Assembly: GCA_050943535.1 (NCBI GenBank)
Contig: JBMNPJ010000001.1
Location: forward strand, 1 to 64,000
Direction of reading: 5' to 3'
DNA: 64,000 nucleotides
Origin: Massiliimalia sp050943535
GTDB taxonomy: Bacteria > Bacillota > Clostridia > Oscillospirales > Ruminococcaceae
Program-made: the position numbers and the translations under genes
Notes under the pieces: model-generated
The model's input: the letters and a program-made list of their open reading frames with translations, nothing else
Database searches by the model: none
Told to the model about the DNA's origin: nothing
In this document: positions 44,472 to 54,093 of the stretch, in pieces
Position numbering within the stretch: position 1 is the first letter of the stretch
Layout: the number at the start of each line of letters is the position of its first letter

Positions 44472-46648
44472 GAAATGTTTGGAAAATTTTTTGCAGGGAT
44501 TTTCAAAAGATCCGCTACAATGTAATTGCATGGATTGTTGTACTGGGACTTTCTGTAGTGCCTTCTCTGTATGCATGGTTTAATATTGCGGCAAGTTGGG
44601 ATCCTTATGGCAATACAGGTACACTAAAGGTGGCGGTGGCCAATCAGGATTTTGGCTATGAGGGGAATTTGATTCCCATTAAGATTAATTTGGGAGAGAT
44701 GGTACTATCTAATCTGCGTGCCAATGAGCAGTTGGATTGGACTTTTGTTTCCAAAGAGCAGGCAGTGGAAGGCGTCAAGTCAGGGGAATACTACGCCGCT
44801 ATTGTAATTCCGGGAGATTTCAGTCAAAATATGATGAGTCTTTTTTCTGGAAACGGAGAAAAATCTGAACTGGTTTATTATTTAAATGAAAAGGAAAACG
44901 CCATTGCTCCCAAGGTTACTGATAAAGGTGCAGGAGCAGTGAGACAACAGGTGGATCAAATCTTTGTAAAGACAGTAGCCGAAATTGGGGTGGATCTGAT
45001 ACAGGGGTTTGACCGGTCTGCAGATAAAGAATGGGTCCAGAATACAGCCGCTTTATGGAAAAATCAGGCGTTGCGGGCTTCTGCAGATTTATCAGCTGCT
45101 TCCAATACACTTAAGGCGTTTTCCAACTTGATCGGAGCAGTAGAACAGACATTGAATGTGACATCGGACTTTTTGGGAACAGCGGGAGAAAATACCCAAA
45201 CACATTTGGATTTATTTACTCAAGGATCAAATAATCTGGGGCAGATGAAACAGGCGGTTTCTGCATCTGCTCAGGGAATGGAGCAGTTGATACTTCAAAG
45301 CGGAACCTACTATGATAATGTAAAACAACAGCTGGATTCCACATTATCTTCACTTCCAAATGATTCCAAAGCAGTTGCAGAAGGTGTCTTTGGATTAGCA
45401 GAAGAAGTACAGGTTATCATTGACCACGATCAGGGAATTTTAACAGGGTTAGAAGGATTAGAAAGTACTTTTCCTCAGATGCAGCCGGCGATAGCTCCGG
45501 TAAAATCACAGCTGCAGGATATGATTTCCCGTCAGCAGACCTTAAAAGATCGGCTGAGTCAGACCGCCCAGATGATCCAAAATGCAGGAAGCGATTTTGT
45601 TACAGGACGGAAAGAATTGGATGACTTATTGCAAAAAGCCAAAGAAGACTGTGCTGATTTGAAAAACGGCTATGATTCCCATTGGAAAAATTCCTTGGAA
45701 CAGTTATTTCAATATGTGGAGCAGGCAGGGGATTCTGCGACAGGGATATTGCAGTTGTTGGATAACAATACAGGGGATTTAAAAGAAACATCGGAACAGA
45801 CTCGTGCTGACCTGCAGACGATCAAAACAACATTGGATGATTCTGCAAAAAGTTTGGATCAATCTGCACAAGAGGTTCAACAGATTGTAACAAAACTGGA
45901 GGAGGCAGAAAACAGCGGCAATTTGCAGATTTTAAAAGATGTTGTGGGAAATGATTCTCAGGTAATCAGTGCTTTTTTGTCTTCTCCAGTACAGATGACA
46001 ATGAAGGAATTATACCCTGTAGAAAATTATGGGTCTGCTATGGCTCCCTTTTACTCTGCCCTGTCTATTTGGGTTGGGGGAATTATTTTGGCAGCCATGT
46101 TGAAAGTATCTGTTTCTGAAACTTTGCAAAAGCAGCTTCTAAATGTTAAAGAATGGGAACTGTATTTTGGCAGATATTTAACTTTTATTGTAATTGGATT
46201 TTTGCAAAGCAGTTTAATCGGATTAGGTGATTTGTATTTTTTAGAGATTCAATGTGATCATCCATTTTACTTTTTATTGACAGGATGGGTTTCCAGTTTG
46301 GTTTATGTGACGATTATTTATACCCTTACTGTGTCTTTTGGAGATATAGGTAAAGCGATTTCTGTTATTTTGCTGGTAATGCAGGTGGCAGGTTCGGGAG
46401 GTACTTTCCCCATTGAAATGGCACCCAAGTTTTTTCAAACAGTTTATCCTTTGTTGCCGTTTACCCATACTATGGCGGCAATGCGGGAATGTATTGCAGG
46501 ATTTTATGGGAATACCTATTGGATAGAGATGTTGAAATTGCTGATCTTTTTACTCCCTGCTTTTTTATTGGGATTGGTACTGCGTAAACCAGTGATTCGT
46601 TTCCAGCATTGGTTTGAAAAACAATTGGAGGAAACCAAAGTAATGTAG
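44468..46648 (+). CDS. YhgE/Pip-family membrane protein 2
   Basis: 726 residues, a paralogue of the preceding protein with the same N-terminal signature (VPSLYAWFNIAASWDPYGN), coiled-coil middle and five C-terminal membrane segments (GSAMAPFYSALSIWVGGIIL, FTHTMAAMRECIAGFYG). The ATG overlaps the upstream stop (ATGA), so translation is coupled and the two probably form a complex. A terminator follows at 46669. Confidence 0.9.
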   Translation: MRNVWKIFCRDFQKIRYNVIAWIVVLGLSVVPSLYAWFNIAASWDPYGNTGTLKVAVANQDFGYEGNLIPIKINLGEMVLSNLRANEQLDWTFVSKEQAVEGVKSGEYYAAIVIPGDFSQNMMSLFSGNGEKSELVYYLNEKENAIAPKVTDKGAGAVRQQVDQIFVKTVAEIGVDLIQGFDRSADKEWVQNTAALWKNQALRASADLSAASNTLKAFSNLIGAVEQTLNVTSDFLGTAGENTQTHLDLFTQGSNNLGQMKQAVSASAQGMEQLILQSGTYYDNVKQQLDSTLSSLPNDSKAVAEGVFGLAEEVQVIIDHDQGILTGLEGLESTFPQMQPAIAPVKSQLQDMISRQQTLKDRLSQTAQMIQNAGSDFVTGRKELDDLLQKAKEDCADLKNGYDSHWKNSLEQLFQYVEQAGDSATGILQLLDNNTGDLKETSEQTRADLQTIKTTLDDSAKSLDQSAQEVQQIVTKLEEAENSGNLQILKDVVGNDSQVISAFLSSPVQMTMKELYPVENYGSAMAPFYSALSIWVGGIILAAMLKVSVSETLQKQLLNVKEWELYFGRYLTFIVIGFLQSSLIGLGDLYFLEIQCDHPFYFLLTGWVSSLVYVTIIYTLTVSFGDIGKAISVILLVMQVAGSGGTFPIEMAPKFFQTVYPLLPFTHTMAAMRECIAGFYGNTYWIEMLKLLIFLLPAFLLGLVLRKPVIRFQHWFEKQLEETKVM

Positions 46649-46668
46649 CTTATTTTTCATACTTTTCA

Positions 46669-46712
46669 AATCCTTATGTTTTGCTTTTGCAGAACATAAG
46701 GATTATTTTTTT
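46669..46712 (+). terminator. Terminator of the YhgE/Pip operon
   Basis: AATCCTTATGTT and AACATAAGGATT form a perfect 12 bp stem, followed by ATTTTTTTATTTT. Confidence 0.92.
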
Positions 46713-46872
46713 ATTTTGTTGCACATTTGCGTGCAATTTTTAAGGGATTTTGAGGGGATAGTGAAGGGCTTTTTGCCAGCAGAAAAGTCTTTTCAATTGG
46801 GAGAATCCTCAAAGAAAGGTTGGTGAAACAATTTGGTTCTTAAGACAAATAGGAAGAATGAGGGAGCTTTTT

Positions 46873-46980
46873 ATGTCGCAGGAAGCAAAAGTAAACTTTT
46901 GGAAAAGTGAACTTTTGGGAAAAGGGAAGCATAGGATAAAAAGGCGAACCGATGTATTTTTGGAACAAAAAACAGTTTAA
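46873..46980 (+). CDS. Small basic protein at the head of the lysis cassette (candidate)
   Basis: A 35-codon frame beginning MSQEAKVNFWKSELLGKGK and ending in a lysine/arginine-rich stretch. GGGAG lies six bases before the ATG and the stop is nine bases before the next gene's ATG, which fits an operon's first gene. No membrane segment and no recognised family. Confidence 0.45.
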   Translation: MSQEAKVNFWKSELLGKGKHRIKRRTDVFLEQKTV

Positions 46981-46998
46981 AAAGAAAGGATGAAAAAA

Positions 46999-47211
46999 GT
47001 GACAAATGACATTATTGTGGCATTACTTGCTTTAATTGGCACATTAGGGGGCAGTTTAGGGGGAATTTTAGCTTCTTCTAAGATGACCAATTATCGTTTG
47101 CAGCAGCTGGAAGATAAAGTGCATAAACACAATAATTTTGCAGAGCGGATGCCAGTGGTGGAAGAACAAATTAAAGTCATCAATCATCGGCTGGCAGATT
47201 TGGAAAAATAA
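46999..47211 (+). CDS. Small membrane/coiled-coil protein, XhlA- or holin-like
   Basis: About 70 residues: one N-terminal hydrophobic segment (IIVALLALIGTLGGSLGGIL), then a charged coiled coil (LEDKVHKHNNFAERMPVVEE, then INHRLADLEK). Size and layout match phage holin-accessory proteins of the hemolysin XhlA kind. The GTG at 46999 is nine bases after AAAGG; the ATG at 46990 abuts that site and is less likely. It precedes another small membrane protein and an endolysin gene. Confidence 0.65.
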   Translation: MTNDIIVALLALIGTLGGSLGGILASSKMTNYRLQQLEDKVHKHNNFAERMPVVEEQIKVINHRLADLEK

Positions 47212-47219
47212 AGAAAGAG

Positions 47220-47318
47220 ATGAAAATTTGGGTACAAAAATGCAGGAATATTCCGAAAAATGATGAACACCATGAGTGCTTAAATGGTATTGGTGCGCCT
47301 AGGCTGTTGGTACAGTAA
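47220..47318 (+). CDS. Very small ORF in the lysis cassette (weak candidate)
   Basis: A 32-codon frame starting MKIWVQKCRNIPKNDEHHEC, nine bases after the preceding stop, with a purine-rich but poor ribosome site (AAGAAAGAG). The ~240 bp gap it lies in otherwise holds only a hairpin with arms CAACGGGTTT/AAACCTGTTG (47403-47428). Coding status is doubtful. Confidence 0.2.
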   Translation: MKIWVQKCRNIPKNDEHHECLNGIGAPRLLVQ

Positions 47319-47453
47319 GGCATCATCTGTTCCAAGCAGCGTTTGAAAACAAGGAAGAGATATACAGTTTGGTTGGATGTATGACATTGGGGAAACCTGC
47401 AACAACGGGTTTTCAGATAAACCTGTTGGAAAAGAAAGGAGCGTAAAACATTG

Positions 47454-47801
47454 ATGTGGTGGATAGAACATTGGTATTTGATGATTGCGTTATTGGTTTG
47501 TATTGTTACAGTGATTTTGGCAATCATTCGTTTTTTGCAGCTTCCGGCTGATAAACAGATCGCCAATCTCAAAGAATGGCTCTTGTTTGCTGTGATACAG
47601 GCGGAAAAGGAATTGGGGAGCGGTACAGGACAGCTGAAGCTCCGGCAGGTGTATGACTGGGCAGTCAGCAAATTTCCCTGGGTGCAGTTTTTACCATTTG
47701 ATACCTTTTCTGGTTGGGTAGACGAAGCACTCAATGGGATGGAAGAAATGCTTCAAACGAACGGTCAAATAAAGTCTTATGTAAAACAAGCAAAACCATG
47801 A
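47454..47801 (+). CDS. Phage-type small membrane protein (holin-like)
   Basis: About 115 residues. One N-terminal membrane segment (WYLMIALLVCIVTVILAIIRF) is followed by a soluble part: NLKEWLLFAVIQAEKELGSG and LRQVYDWAVSKFPWVQF. This arrangement is common in phage-derived proteins encoded directly before endolysins in Clostridia. AAGGAG lies upstream of both a TTG (47451) and the ATG (47454). Together with the 46999 product it probably forms the membrane part of a lysis module. Confidence 0.68.
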   Translation: MWWIEHWYLMIALLVCIVTVILAIIRFLQLPADKQIANLKEWLLFAVIQAEKELGSGTGQLKLRQVYDWAVSKFPWVQFLPFDTFSGWVDEALNGMEEMLQTNGQIKSYVKQAKP

Positions 47802-47823
47802 TGATAGAGAGGAGAAGATTTTT

Positions 47824-48813
47824 ATGGCTCTGCAGGGGATTGATGTTTCCTATGCACAAGGAGTGATTGATTGGGAAAAGGTGAAAAGTGATCAAGTTCA
47901 GTTTGCAATTTTGCGTGCTGGATTTGGACGGGAAGTAAGCCAAAAAGATAAATGTTTTGAACAAAATTATAAAGAATGTAAACGAGTGGGAATGCCTGTG
48001 GGTGTATATCATTATTCTTATGCCCAAAGCGTGCCAGAAGCTCGAGTAGAAGCCAAAGCATGCCTTGCCTGGTTTGCAGGAAAGACCCTGGAATATCCGG
48101 TGTTTTATGATTTGGAAGACAATTCGATGAAACATTTGGGAAAAGCGGTGCTGACACAGATTGCGTTAGCTTTTTGTGAAGAGATTCAAAAAGGCGGTTT
48201 TCGTCCAGGTATTTATGCAAACAAGGATTGGTGTGTAAACTTTTTGGATATGACCCAGCTGAAAGCATATCCTTTATGGCTGGCGCAGTACAACACGACA
48301 GTTACCTATCCAGGCGCCATTGATATGTGGCAGTATACCAGTTCAGGAAAGGTGAAAGGGATTAAAGGCCGAGTGGATCAAAACGAATGCTATACCGACT
48401 TAACAGCAAAATCAGGAGAATGGATTTTTCAAGAGGGAAAATGGTGGTACCGCCACGCTGACGGCAGCTATACCAAAAATGGATGGGAGCAAATTCAGGG
48501 GAAATGGTACTATTTTGATGAAAAAGGCTGGATGAAAACAGGCTGGATTCGGTATGATAACCACTGGTATTGTACCGAAGATAACGGAGCAATGTGTGCA
48601 AATACCTGGAAAAATCTAGGAGGAAAATGGTACCGGTTTGATGTGGATGGAAAGGCTCATGAGGGCTGGTATCAGGATTCTGATAAAAGATGGTATTATT
48701 TAAATCCTGGTACTGCTGAGATGCTGACAGGAACCCAAGTGATCTCGGGAGAAAGTTATCAGTTTTCGGCAAAGACAGAAAACGGCTATAAAGAGGGACA
48801 GTGGATGGAGTGA
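47824..48813 (+). CDS. GH25 lysozyme (endolysin) with cell-wall-binding repeats
   Basis: 329 residues. Residues 1-~195 are a glycoside hydrolase family 25 muramidase: D7 in GIDVSYAQG and D96/E98 in FYDLEDN are the expected catalytic acids, with FRPGIYANKDW and MWQYTSSGKVKGIKG further along. Residues ~200-329 hold five to six aromatic wall-binding repeats (GKWWYRHADGS, GKWYYFDEKGW, NHWYCTEDNGA). No signal peptide, so release depends on a holin, in keeping with the small membrane proteins upstream. GAGAGGAG precedes the ATG. The wall-binding repeats resemble those of the gene at the left window edge. Confidence 0.95.
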   Translation: MALQGIDVSYAQGVIDWEKVKSDQVQFAILRAGFGREVSQKDKCFEQNYKECKRVGMPVGVYHYSYAQSVPEARVEAKACLAWFAGKTLEYPVFYDLEDNSMKHLGKAVLTQIALAFCEEIQKGGFRPGIYANKDWCVNFLDMTQLKAYPLWLAQYNTTVTYPGAIDMWQYTSSGKVKGIKGRVDQNECYTDLTAKSGEWIFQEGKWWYRHADGSYTKNGWEQIQGKWYYFDEKGWMKTGWIRYDNHWYCTEDNGAMCANTWKNLGGKWYRFDVDGKAHEGWYQDSDKRWYYLNPGTAEMLTGTQVISGESYQFSAKTENGYKEGQWME

Positions 48814-48908
48814 GAATCTTTACAACACAATAAATATATTTCTTTGATTATTGGAAGAAAATAACAATATGCACAGTAAAATTAGCAGTATTTTATGATA
48901 AAATCCGA

Positions 48909-48934
48909 TTTTTGTCCTATTTACAGGACAAAAA
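48909..48934. promoter_or_regulatory. Palindromic operator candidate upstream of the XRE gene
   Basis: TTTTTGTCCT, ATTTAC, AGGACAAAAA: a perfect 10+10 inverted repeat with a 6 bp centre, 59 bases before the XRE start. A degenerate second copy (TTGTCCT, AATATG, AGACA) lies at 48961-48978. This fits a repressor binding site and autoregulation. Confidence 0.7.
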
Positions 48935-48992
48935 TTGTGTCGGAATCGGGTACACTATTCTTGTCCTAATATGAGACAGAATAGGTGATGTC

Positions 48993-49241
48993 ATGAAACG
49001 AATTATTTCTGCGCAACAGATGAACCTGGTTGGAACCAGAGTAAGGCTAGCAAGAATCCAAGCGGGAATGAGTCAACAAATGTTGTCTAATAAGCTGGAA
49101 TTGATGGCGGTATATGTGTGCCGGGGCTCTATTTCCCGCATTGAGACAGGAGAGAGATCTGTTACTGATATCGAAATTGATGCGCTTTCCAAAGTACTAC
49201 GGGTGTCACTAGATTATTTGTTTGGCAGAGAAGACCCATAA
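48993..49241 (+). CDS. XRE-family regulator next to the lysis cassette
   Basis: 82 residues, essentially one helix-turn-helix domain (GTRVRLARIQAGMSQQML, SRIETGERSVTDIEIDALSK, then DYLFGRED), like small phage repressors. The palindrome at 48909 is its probable operator. It lies 180 bp behind the endolysin gene and ahead of the cluster D regulators; it could control either, with the lysis cassette more likely by context. Confidence 0.88.
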   Translation: MKRIISAQQMNLVGTRVRLARIQAGMSQQMLSNKLELMAVYVCRGSISRIETGERSVTDIEIDALSKVLRVSLDYLFGREDP

Positions 49242-49343
49242 ACAGTTTGGGCAATGCCTGATAGTTCTCATGGACTGAAAGCACAGGAAAAATAAATTCT
49301 ATCACTTTTGGTCGCGGAAGTAGGATTGCGGCAGTTTCATTGA

Positions 49344-49393
49344 AAAAGAAGCAAGTTGTATGAAAATGATATTTTATACAGCCTGCTTCTTTT
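49344..49393 (+). terminator. Terminator between the XRE gene and the cluster D regulator
   Basis: AAAAGAAGCAAGTTGTAT pairs with ATACAGCCTGCTTCTTTT (16 of 18). It ends 44 bases before the response-regulator start, mirroring the arrangement at 20509. Confidence 0.82.
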
Positions 49394-49436
49394 CACAGTC
49401 ATTGTGATACAAACCAAAAAAGAAAGGGTGTTTGCT

Positions 49437-50921
49437 ATGAAACAGATGTATACCGTAATGATTGTGGATGATGAATATATTGTTCGAGAAGATCTTCGTA
49501 GCTTAATTGTATGGGAAGATTTTGGATTTACAGTAGTGGCGGAAGCAGCTAATGGCAAAACAGGGATAGAAATGTTTCACAAATACCATCCTGATATTAT
49601 TTTTTCTGACATTCGAATGCCTGTACTAAATGGGTTTGAGATGATTCGAGAAATTAAAAATCAGGCAAAAGAATGTGAATTTGTGTTGCTTACTGGATAT
49701 GATGATTTTGAATATGCTAGAAAAGCAATTGATTTAAATTTGCATACATACTTGCTCAAGCATGAGCTGAGTGCGGACATGCTTTTACAGGTATTGGAAA
49801 AAACAAAAAACATTTTAGAAAATTATCGGACGCATCAAAATGTAGTACAGGGAAATCTGTTTCGTGAAATTTTAACGCGAAGATTTCGGGAGGAAGAGTG
49901 GGAGGCTTTTAAAGCAGACGATAATTTGGAGATTTCCTCCGGATGTTCTTGCTTGTTGTTAATTGATTGTTCCTGCTTTGATTTAGAGGATCAGATTCAA
50001 AATATCTGTTCCAGTCTGTCAGGAATCAGTTTATATTCCTTGATTGACTTTGATTGGCATGTAGCGGTAATGAAGGTATCCAAAGATGGGATGAAGGAAT
50101 ACCATCAGGTCATTAAAAAAATGATGTGGGAATTATCTGGAGCAATGCGGGAGAAAAATCAGAATATCCGTATGATTTTATCCAGAAAAATACACAACCT
50201 GTCTCAGCTTCCGGATATTTATGATGAAGCAAAAACTTATGAAAAATATATTCCACTGATTTCAAAATCCGGTGGAATCATCGAGGTGGAAGCATGGGAA
50301 AGTCAGCCTGTTTCACCGGATGAAATGAAGAAAAATTTACTTGAGATGAAAGAGCATTTAGAAGCTGGTGAATATTTGCAGTTTGAAGAAACCGCACTAC
50401 AGTTTATCCGGTATTGCATTCGTCAAAAAGATCCGAAAGTGTTTTATTTTTGGAAAGAAAGACTGGTTGATGAACTGGATCGTCAAAATCAGCTGCATCA
50501 CTATGGAGCGGAAGAACTAGTGGAGCAAATGACCAAAGCAGAAAATACAGAAGAGACATCCAATATTTTAACTCAGATTGCTCTGAGGTTTGACAGCATG
50601 AGTGCGGAAGCGGGAACCAATAAATTAAGGCGGATTTTACAGTATATCGACCAAAACTATCAAAAAGATTTATCTTTAAAGGATATTGCAGATTTGCTTT
50701 ATATTAATGAGATTTATGCTGGCCAGTGGTTTAAAAAGGAAATGGGGATTAATTTTAAAAAATACCTCACACAGGTAAGGATTGAAAAAGCCATTGAGCT
50801 GTTACAAAGTGGAAATTATAAAATTTATGAAGTCAGTGAGATGGTGGGATATCAAACGCTGGCATATTTCAGCGCAAAATTTAAACAGGTTACAGGAAAA
50901 AACCCAAGTGAATTTTTATAA
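49437..50921 (+). CDS. YesN-type response regulator with AraC output domain (cluster D)
   Basis: 494 residues from MKQMYTVMIVDDEYIV (AAAGGG upstream; the open frame begins 27 codons earlier inside the terminator). Receiver domain with D58 (FSDIRMP) and K in YLLKHEL, then a ~250-residue linker and a C-terminal AraC domain (IADLLYINEIYAGQWFKKE, MVGYQTLAYFSAKFKQVTG). It pairs with the kinase 12 bases downstream and probably activates the cluster D importer genes at 52757. Confidence 0.93.
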   Translation: MKQMYTVMIVDDEYIVREDLRSLIVWEDFGFTVVAEAANGKTGIEMFHKYHPDIIFSDIRMPVLNGFEMIREIKNQAKECEFVLLTGYDDFEYARKAIDLNLHTYLLKHELSADMLLQVLEKTKNILENYRTHQNVVQGNLFREILTRRFREEEWEAFKADDNLEISSGCSCLLLIDCSCFDLEDQIQNICSSLSGISLYSLIDFDWHVAVMKVSKDGMKEYHQVIKKMMWELSGAMREKNQNIRMILSRKIHNLSQLPDIYDEAKTYEKYIPLISKSGGIIEVEAWESQPVSPDEMKKNLLEMKEHLEAGEYLQFEETALQFIRYCIRQKDPKVFYFWKERLVDELDRQNQLHHYGAEELVEQMTKAENTEETSNILTQIALRFDSMSAEAGTNKLRRILQYIDQNYQKDLSLKDIADLLYINEIYAGQWFKKEMGINFKKYLTQVRIEKAIELLQSGNYKIYEVSEMVGYQTLAYFSAKFKQVTGKNPSEFL

Positions 50922-50933
50922 GAAGGGGAAACC

Positions 50934-52637
50934 ATGAAAAGTATTAAAGCAAAAATTGCCGTTTGCATGACACTGCTGATTTTATGTTCCAGTGTGGCAG
51001 GCTGGTTAGGAGTATATGAATATTTCACTCATACCTTGTTAAAAAATGAAGTGATCCGTCATCAGGAAATTGTGAACACGCATTTAAATGATATCAATGA
51101 TCGATTAGAATCAATAGAAGAATATGGAAAAATTATTGCTTATAATGTGGATATTCAAGAAAATATTTCTTTGTGTCAAAATCTGACCGGATATGAGCAA
51201 GGGACTGCTATGCGGGACTTAAGTCAAAAAATGAGCAATTATGTCATTCTTCGCCCAGAATATATTCGCAATATGTATGTGGTAAATTCACAGTTTGATG
51301 AGGTGTTGAGTTTTTCAGGAAATTTCAATTATGATTTGCAGCAGTTAAGAAAAATAATAGATCAGCCTGAAGAATCTCAATTTACAACCGTACGATTACA
51401 GGAGACTTTTTCACCGCATCAAATTATAGAAGTTATTTCCTACATTCAGCCGGTCTATAATTTGCAAAACAGTCAGTTAATGGGATACCTGGTAATTAAT
51501 ATGGCTGCAGATCAAATTTTTGATAATGCTTATCAGGAATATATGACAGTAGATGGATATTATTTAACAGACGCAAAACAAAGCGTAATAATGGCTTACC
51601 CTTCTTCTGGAATGTCATATGTGGATGCAACATCCTATGATTCTCAGGGGATTGCTGAAACCAAACAGTACTATTATTTGCAAAAATTTATTCCCAAATT
51701 AAATATTTGGATAAACGTAGCTGTGAGTAAGCGCGGAATTCAGGAAATGATTTCAGGAACAGCTGGTATATTAATGATAATTATTGGAGTCAGTTTGGCG
51801 GCAGGGATTATTTTGTCAGTATTTTTGGGACATAGTTTGACAAAACCAATTATTCGTTTGACAAAACATATGAAAATTGTAGCATCAGGTAGCTTTGTTC
51901 CCATGGCAGAGCCTAGAGGACAAGATGAGATCTCTCAAATGACAAAAATCTTTAATCGTATGATTCAACAGATCAAATTTTTAATGGAAAAAAATAATCA
52001 ATCTAATGAATTGCAAAAAGAATTGACCGTGAAGCTTTTTTTGTCTAAAATTAACCCCCATTTTATTTATAATACATTAAATTGTACCATCTATTTGGCG
52101 CGCAGGAATCAGTGTGCAGAAATTATTCAGATGACAACAGCGTTAATTTATATTTTGCGAAAGAATGTAGAAATTAATGAGCGCAATGTTACTATACAAG
52201 AAGAAATAGAGTATTTGAAAAACTATGTGGAAATTTTAAAATACCGTTATAATCATGTGATTGAATTGCAATTTTTAGTTCCTCAGGAATTTTACCAGAA
52301 AAAAATTCCTCCTTTGATTTTGTATCCTATTGTGGAAAACAGTATTTTTCATGGAATTACTGCAAAAGATCAGGATGGCAGAGTGGTAGTATCTGTTTCG
52401 GATTTAGGAGATCATCTTTTGTTTTCTGTGGAAGATGACGGTGTTGGGATTGAACCGGAAAAGCTGCAGTACATCCACAATTATCTAAAAGATGAAACGA
52501 TTCGGGAAACCAGCGGAAATATTGGATTGTGGAATGTACATAGTCGTTTAACACTATATTATGGAGAAGCCAGCGGTCTTCAAATTAAAAGCCGGCTTGG
52601 CCATGGAACAAAGATTCAATTCATAATTCCGAAATGA
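50934..52637 (+). CDS. YesM-type sensor histidine kinase (cluster D)
   Basis: 567 residues: membrane segment ~7-28, extracytoplasmic sensor ~30-270, membrane segment ~275-300 (GILMIIIGVSLAAGIILSVF), HAMP (KPIIRLTKHMKIVASGSFVP), and kinase core with H376 in INPHFIYNTLN, ENSIFHGI, EDDGVGIE and NIGLWNVHSRL. It senses an external signal for the cluster D importer. Confidence 0.94.
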   Translation: MKSIKAKIAVCMTLLILCSSVAGWLGVYEYFTHTLLKNEVIRHQEIVNTHLNDINDRLESIEEYGKIIAYNVDIQENISLCQNLTGYEQGTAMRDLSQKMSNYVILRPEYIRNMYVVNSQFDEVLSFSGNFNYDLQQLRKIIDQPEESQFTTVRLQETFSPHQIIEVISYIQPVYNLQNSQLMGYLVINMAADQIFDNAYQEYMTVDGYYLTDAKQSVIMAYPSSGMSYVDATSYDSQGIAETKQYYYLQKFIPKLNIWINVAVSKRGIQEMISGTAGILMIIIGVSLAAGIILSVFLGHSLTKPIIRLTKHMKIVASGSFVPMAEPRGQDEISQMTKIFNRMIQQIKFLMEKNNQSNELQKELTVKLFLSKINPHFIYNTLNCTIYLARRNQCAEIIQMTTALIYILRKNVEINERNVTIQEEIEYLKNYVEILKYRYNHVIELQFLVPQEFYQKKIPPLILYPIVENSIFHGITAKDQDGRVVVSVSDLGDHLLFSVEDDGVGIEPEKLQYIHNYLKDETIRETSGNIGLWNVHSRLTLYYGEASGLQIKSRLGHGTKIQFIIPK

Positions 52638-52756
52638 TTTCTTTAAAAAGTATAAAAAATCTTTGTTTTCTGGTCTGCAGATTATGTTTGTAGAGCTTTA
52701 TAATAAAAGTAAAGAAAAACACAAATTCATCCAACCGAAAAAAGGAGGACGATGGT

Positions 52757-54082
52757 ATGAAAAATAAAAAAGCGATTACAGCTATGCTGCTGGCTTCCGT
52801 ATTGACAGCAGGAACGTTAACTGCATGCGGAGGAAATTCTGACAGCAAAAACACTAGCGGCAGTACTTCTGGCGGTAGCGGGGGAGAGAACACCGTAAAT
52901 GTATGGACTTGGGAACCATATGAAAACCAAAAAGAGGTAATTGCTGACTTTAATAAAGCACATCCGGAAATTGAGGTAACATTTACTACGATTGACAGTG
53001 CAGATATGCCTATGAAAGTTCAAACAGCATTGGCATCTGATTCAGAAATTGGCGATGTTATTTGGTCTGAAGTGAGCCAACGCGGAAAAATGATGGCGTT
53101 AGATTGCTGGGAGGATTTAGAAGCAGAACCGTATAATGCGAATCGGGAAGAACTGCTTGATTTCATGGTTCCAGTATCTGTTACCCCTTCCGGAACTTTG
53201 GCAGGGATCGAAGTATCTCCTCCGGTAGCAGGTCTGGCTTATAAAAGAGATCTGGCGAAAGAATATTTAGGAACAGATGATCCAGAAGAATTAGAAGCTA
53301 TGTTGGGAGATTGGGACAGCTTCATTGCAAAGGGAGAAGAAGTTCGTGATAAATCCAATGGAAGTGTATATATGTTTACAAACTGTAGTGCAATTTCCAG
53401 CTTAATTCGTCATCAGAATCAGGAACCTTTTGTGAAAGATGGTACTTTGAATTTGGAAGCTTCTCTGGGAGAAACTATTGATCGTGCGATTGAAATGAAG
53501 CAAAAAGGTATTGTGGATAATATCGAAAATAATACTCCTGCTGCCGATGCTGCTTGGTCTGGAAGCAATCATATTTTCTTCCTGTGTGCTACCTGGTCTC
53601 CTACTTGGGAAATTAAAGCCAAAGATGAAAATGGCTCCGGTAACTGGGGATTTATTAATCCTCCAGGAGGTGGATGTTTGAGCGGCGGAACTGTAGTATG
53701 TATTCCAAAAGCAGCGGAAAATAAAGAGGCTGCCTGGGAATATATCAAATGGAATTATCTGAGTGAAGAAGGCGCCGTATCTAACCGAGATCATTTAGAT
53801 TATTTCTCTGTTTACAAACCCGTTTATGAAGACGAAACTTTCTATTCCAGACCAGATGAATTTTTCGGAGGTCAAGATGTACTGAAAGCGTTTGCTCAGG
53901 ATTTGATTCCTACCATGTCTGTACCGCGTGAAGTAACAAAATATGATACAGAAGTAATTAATGCATTAGATGTTGCCATGACGGAGATTGATAAATCTGA
54001 TAAGGGTAATGTGAGTGCCGATGATTTGATGGCGGATATGGAAAAAGATATTTTAAATAAAGCACCTGATTTGAAAGGATAA
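52757..54082 (+). CDS. Sugar-type ABC transporter binding lipoprotein (cluster D)
   Basis: 441 residues with lipoprotein signal (MLLASVLTAGTLTAC) and a family 1 binding fold (VNVWTWEPYENQKEVIADFN). It shares YKRDLAKEYLGTDDPEEL and the same C-terminal layout (VSADDLMADMEKDILNKAP) with the cluster A proteins, so clusters A and D descend from one ancestor. AAAGGAGGAC precedes the ATG. The gap after it (54083-54190) contains a long imperfect hairpin. Confidence 0.92.
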   Translation: MKNKKAITAMLLASVLTAGTLTACGGNSDSKNTSGSTSGGSGGENTVNVWTWEPYENQKEVIADFNKAHPEIEVTFTTIDSADMPMKVQTALASDSEIGDVIWSEVSQRGKMMALDCWEDLEAEPYNANREELLDFMVPVSVTPSGTLAGIEVSPPVAGLAYKRDLAKEYLGTDDPEELEAMLGDWDSFIAKGEEVRDKSNGSVYMFTNCSAISSLIRHQNQEPFVKDGTLNLEASLGETIDRAIEMKQKGIVDNIENNTPAADAAWSGSNHIFFLCATWSPTWEIKAKDENGSGNWGFINPPGGGCLSGGTVVCIPKAAENKEAAWEYIKWNYLSEEGAVSNRDHLDYFSVYKPVYEDETFYSRPDEFFGGQDVLKAFAQDLIPTMSVPREVTKYDTEVINALDVAMTEIDKSDKGNVSADDLMADMEKDILNKAPDLKG

Positions 54083-54093
54083 ATTCTTTTGAT

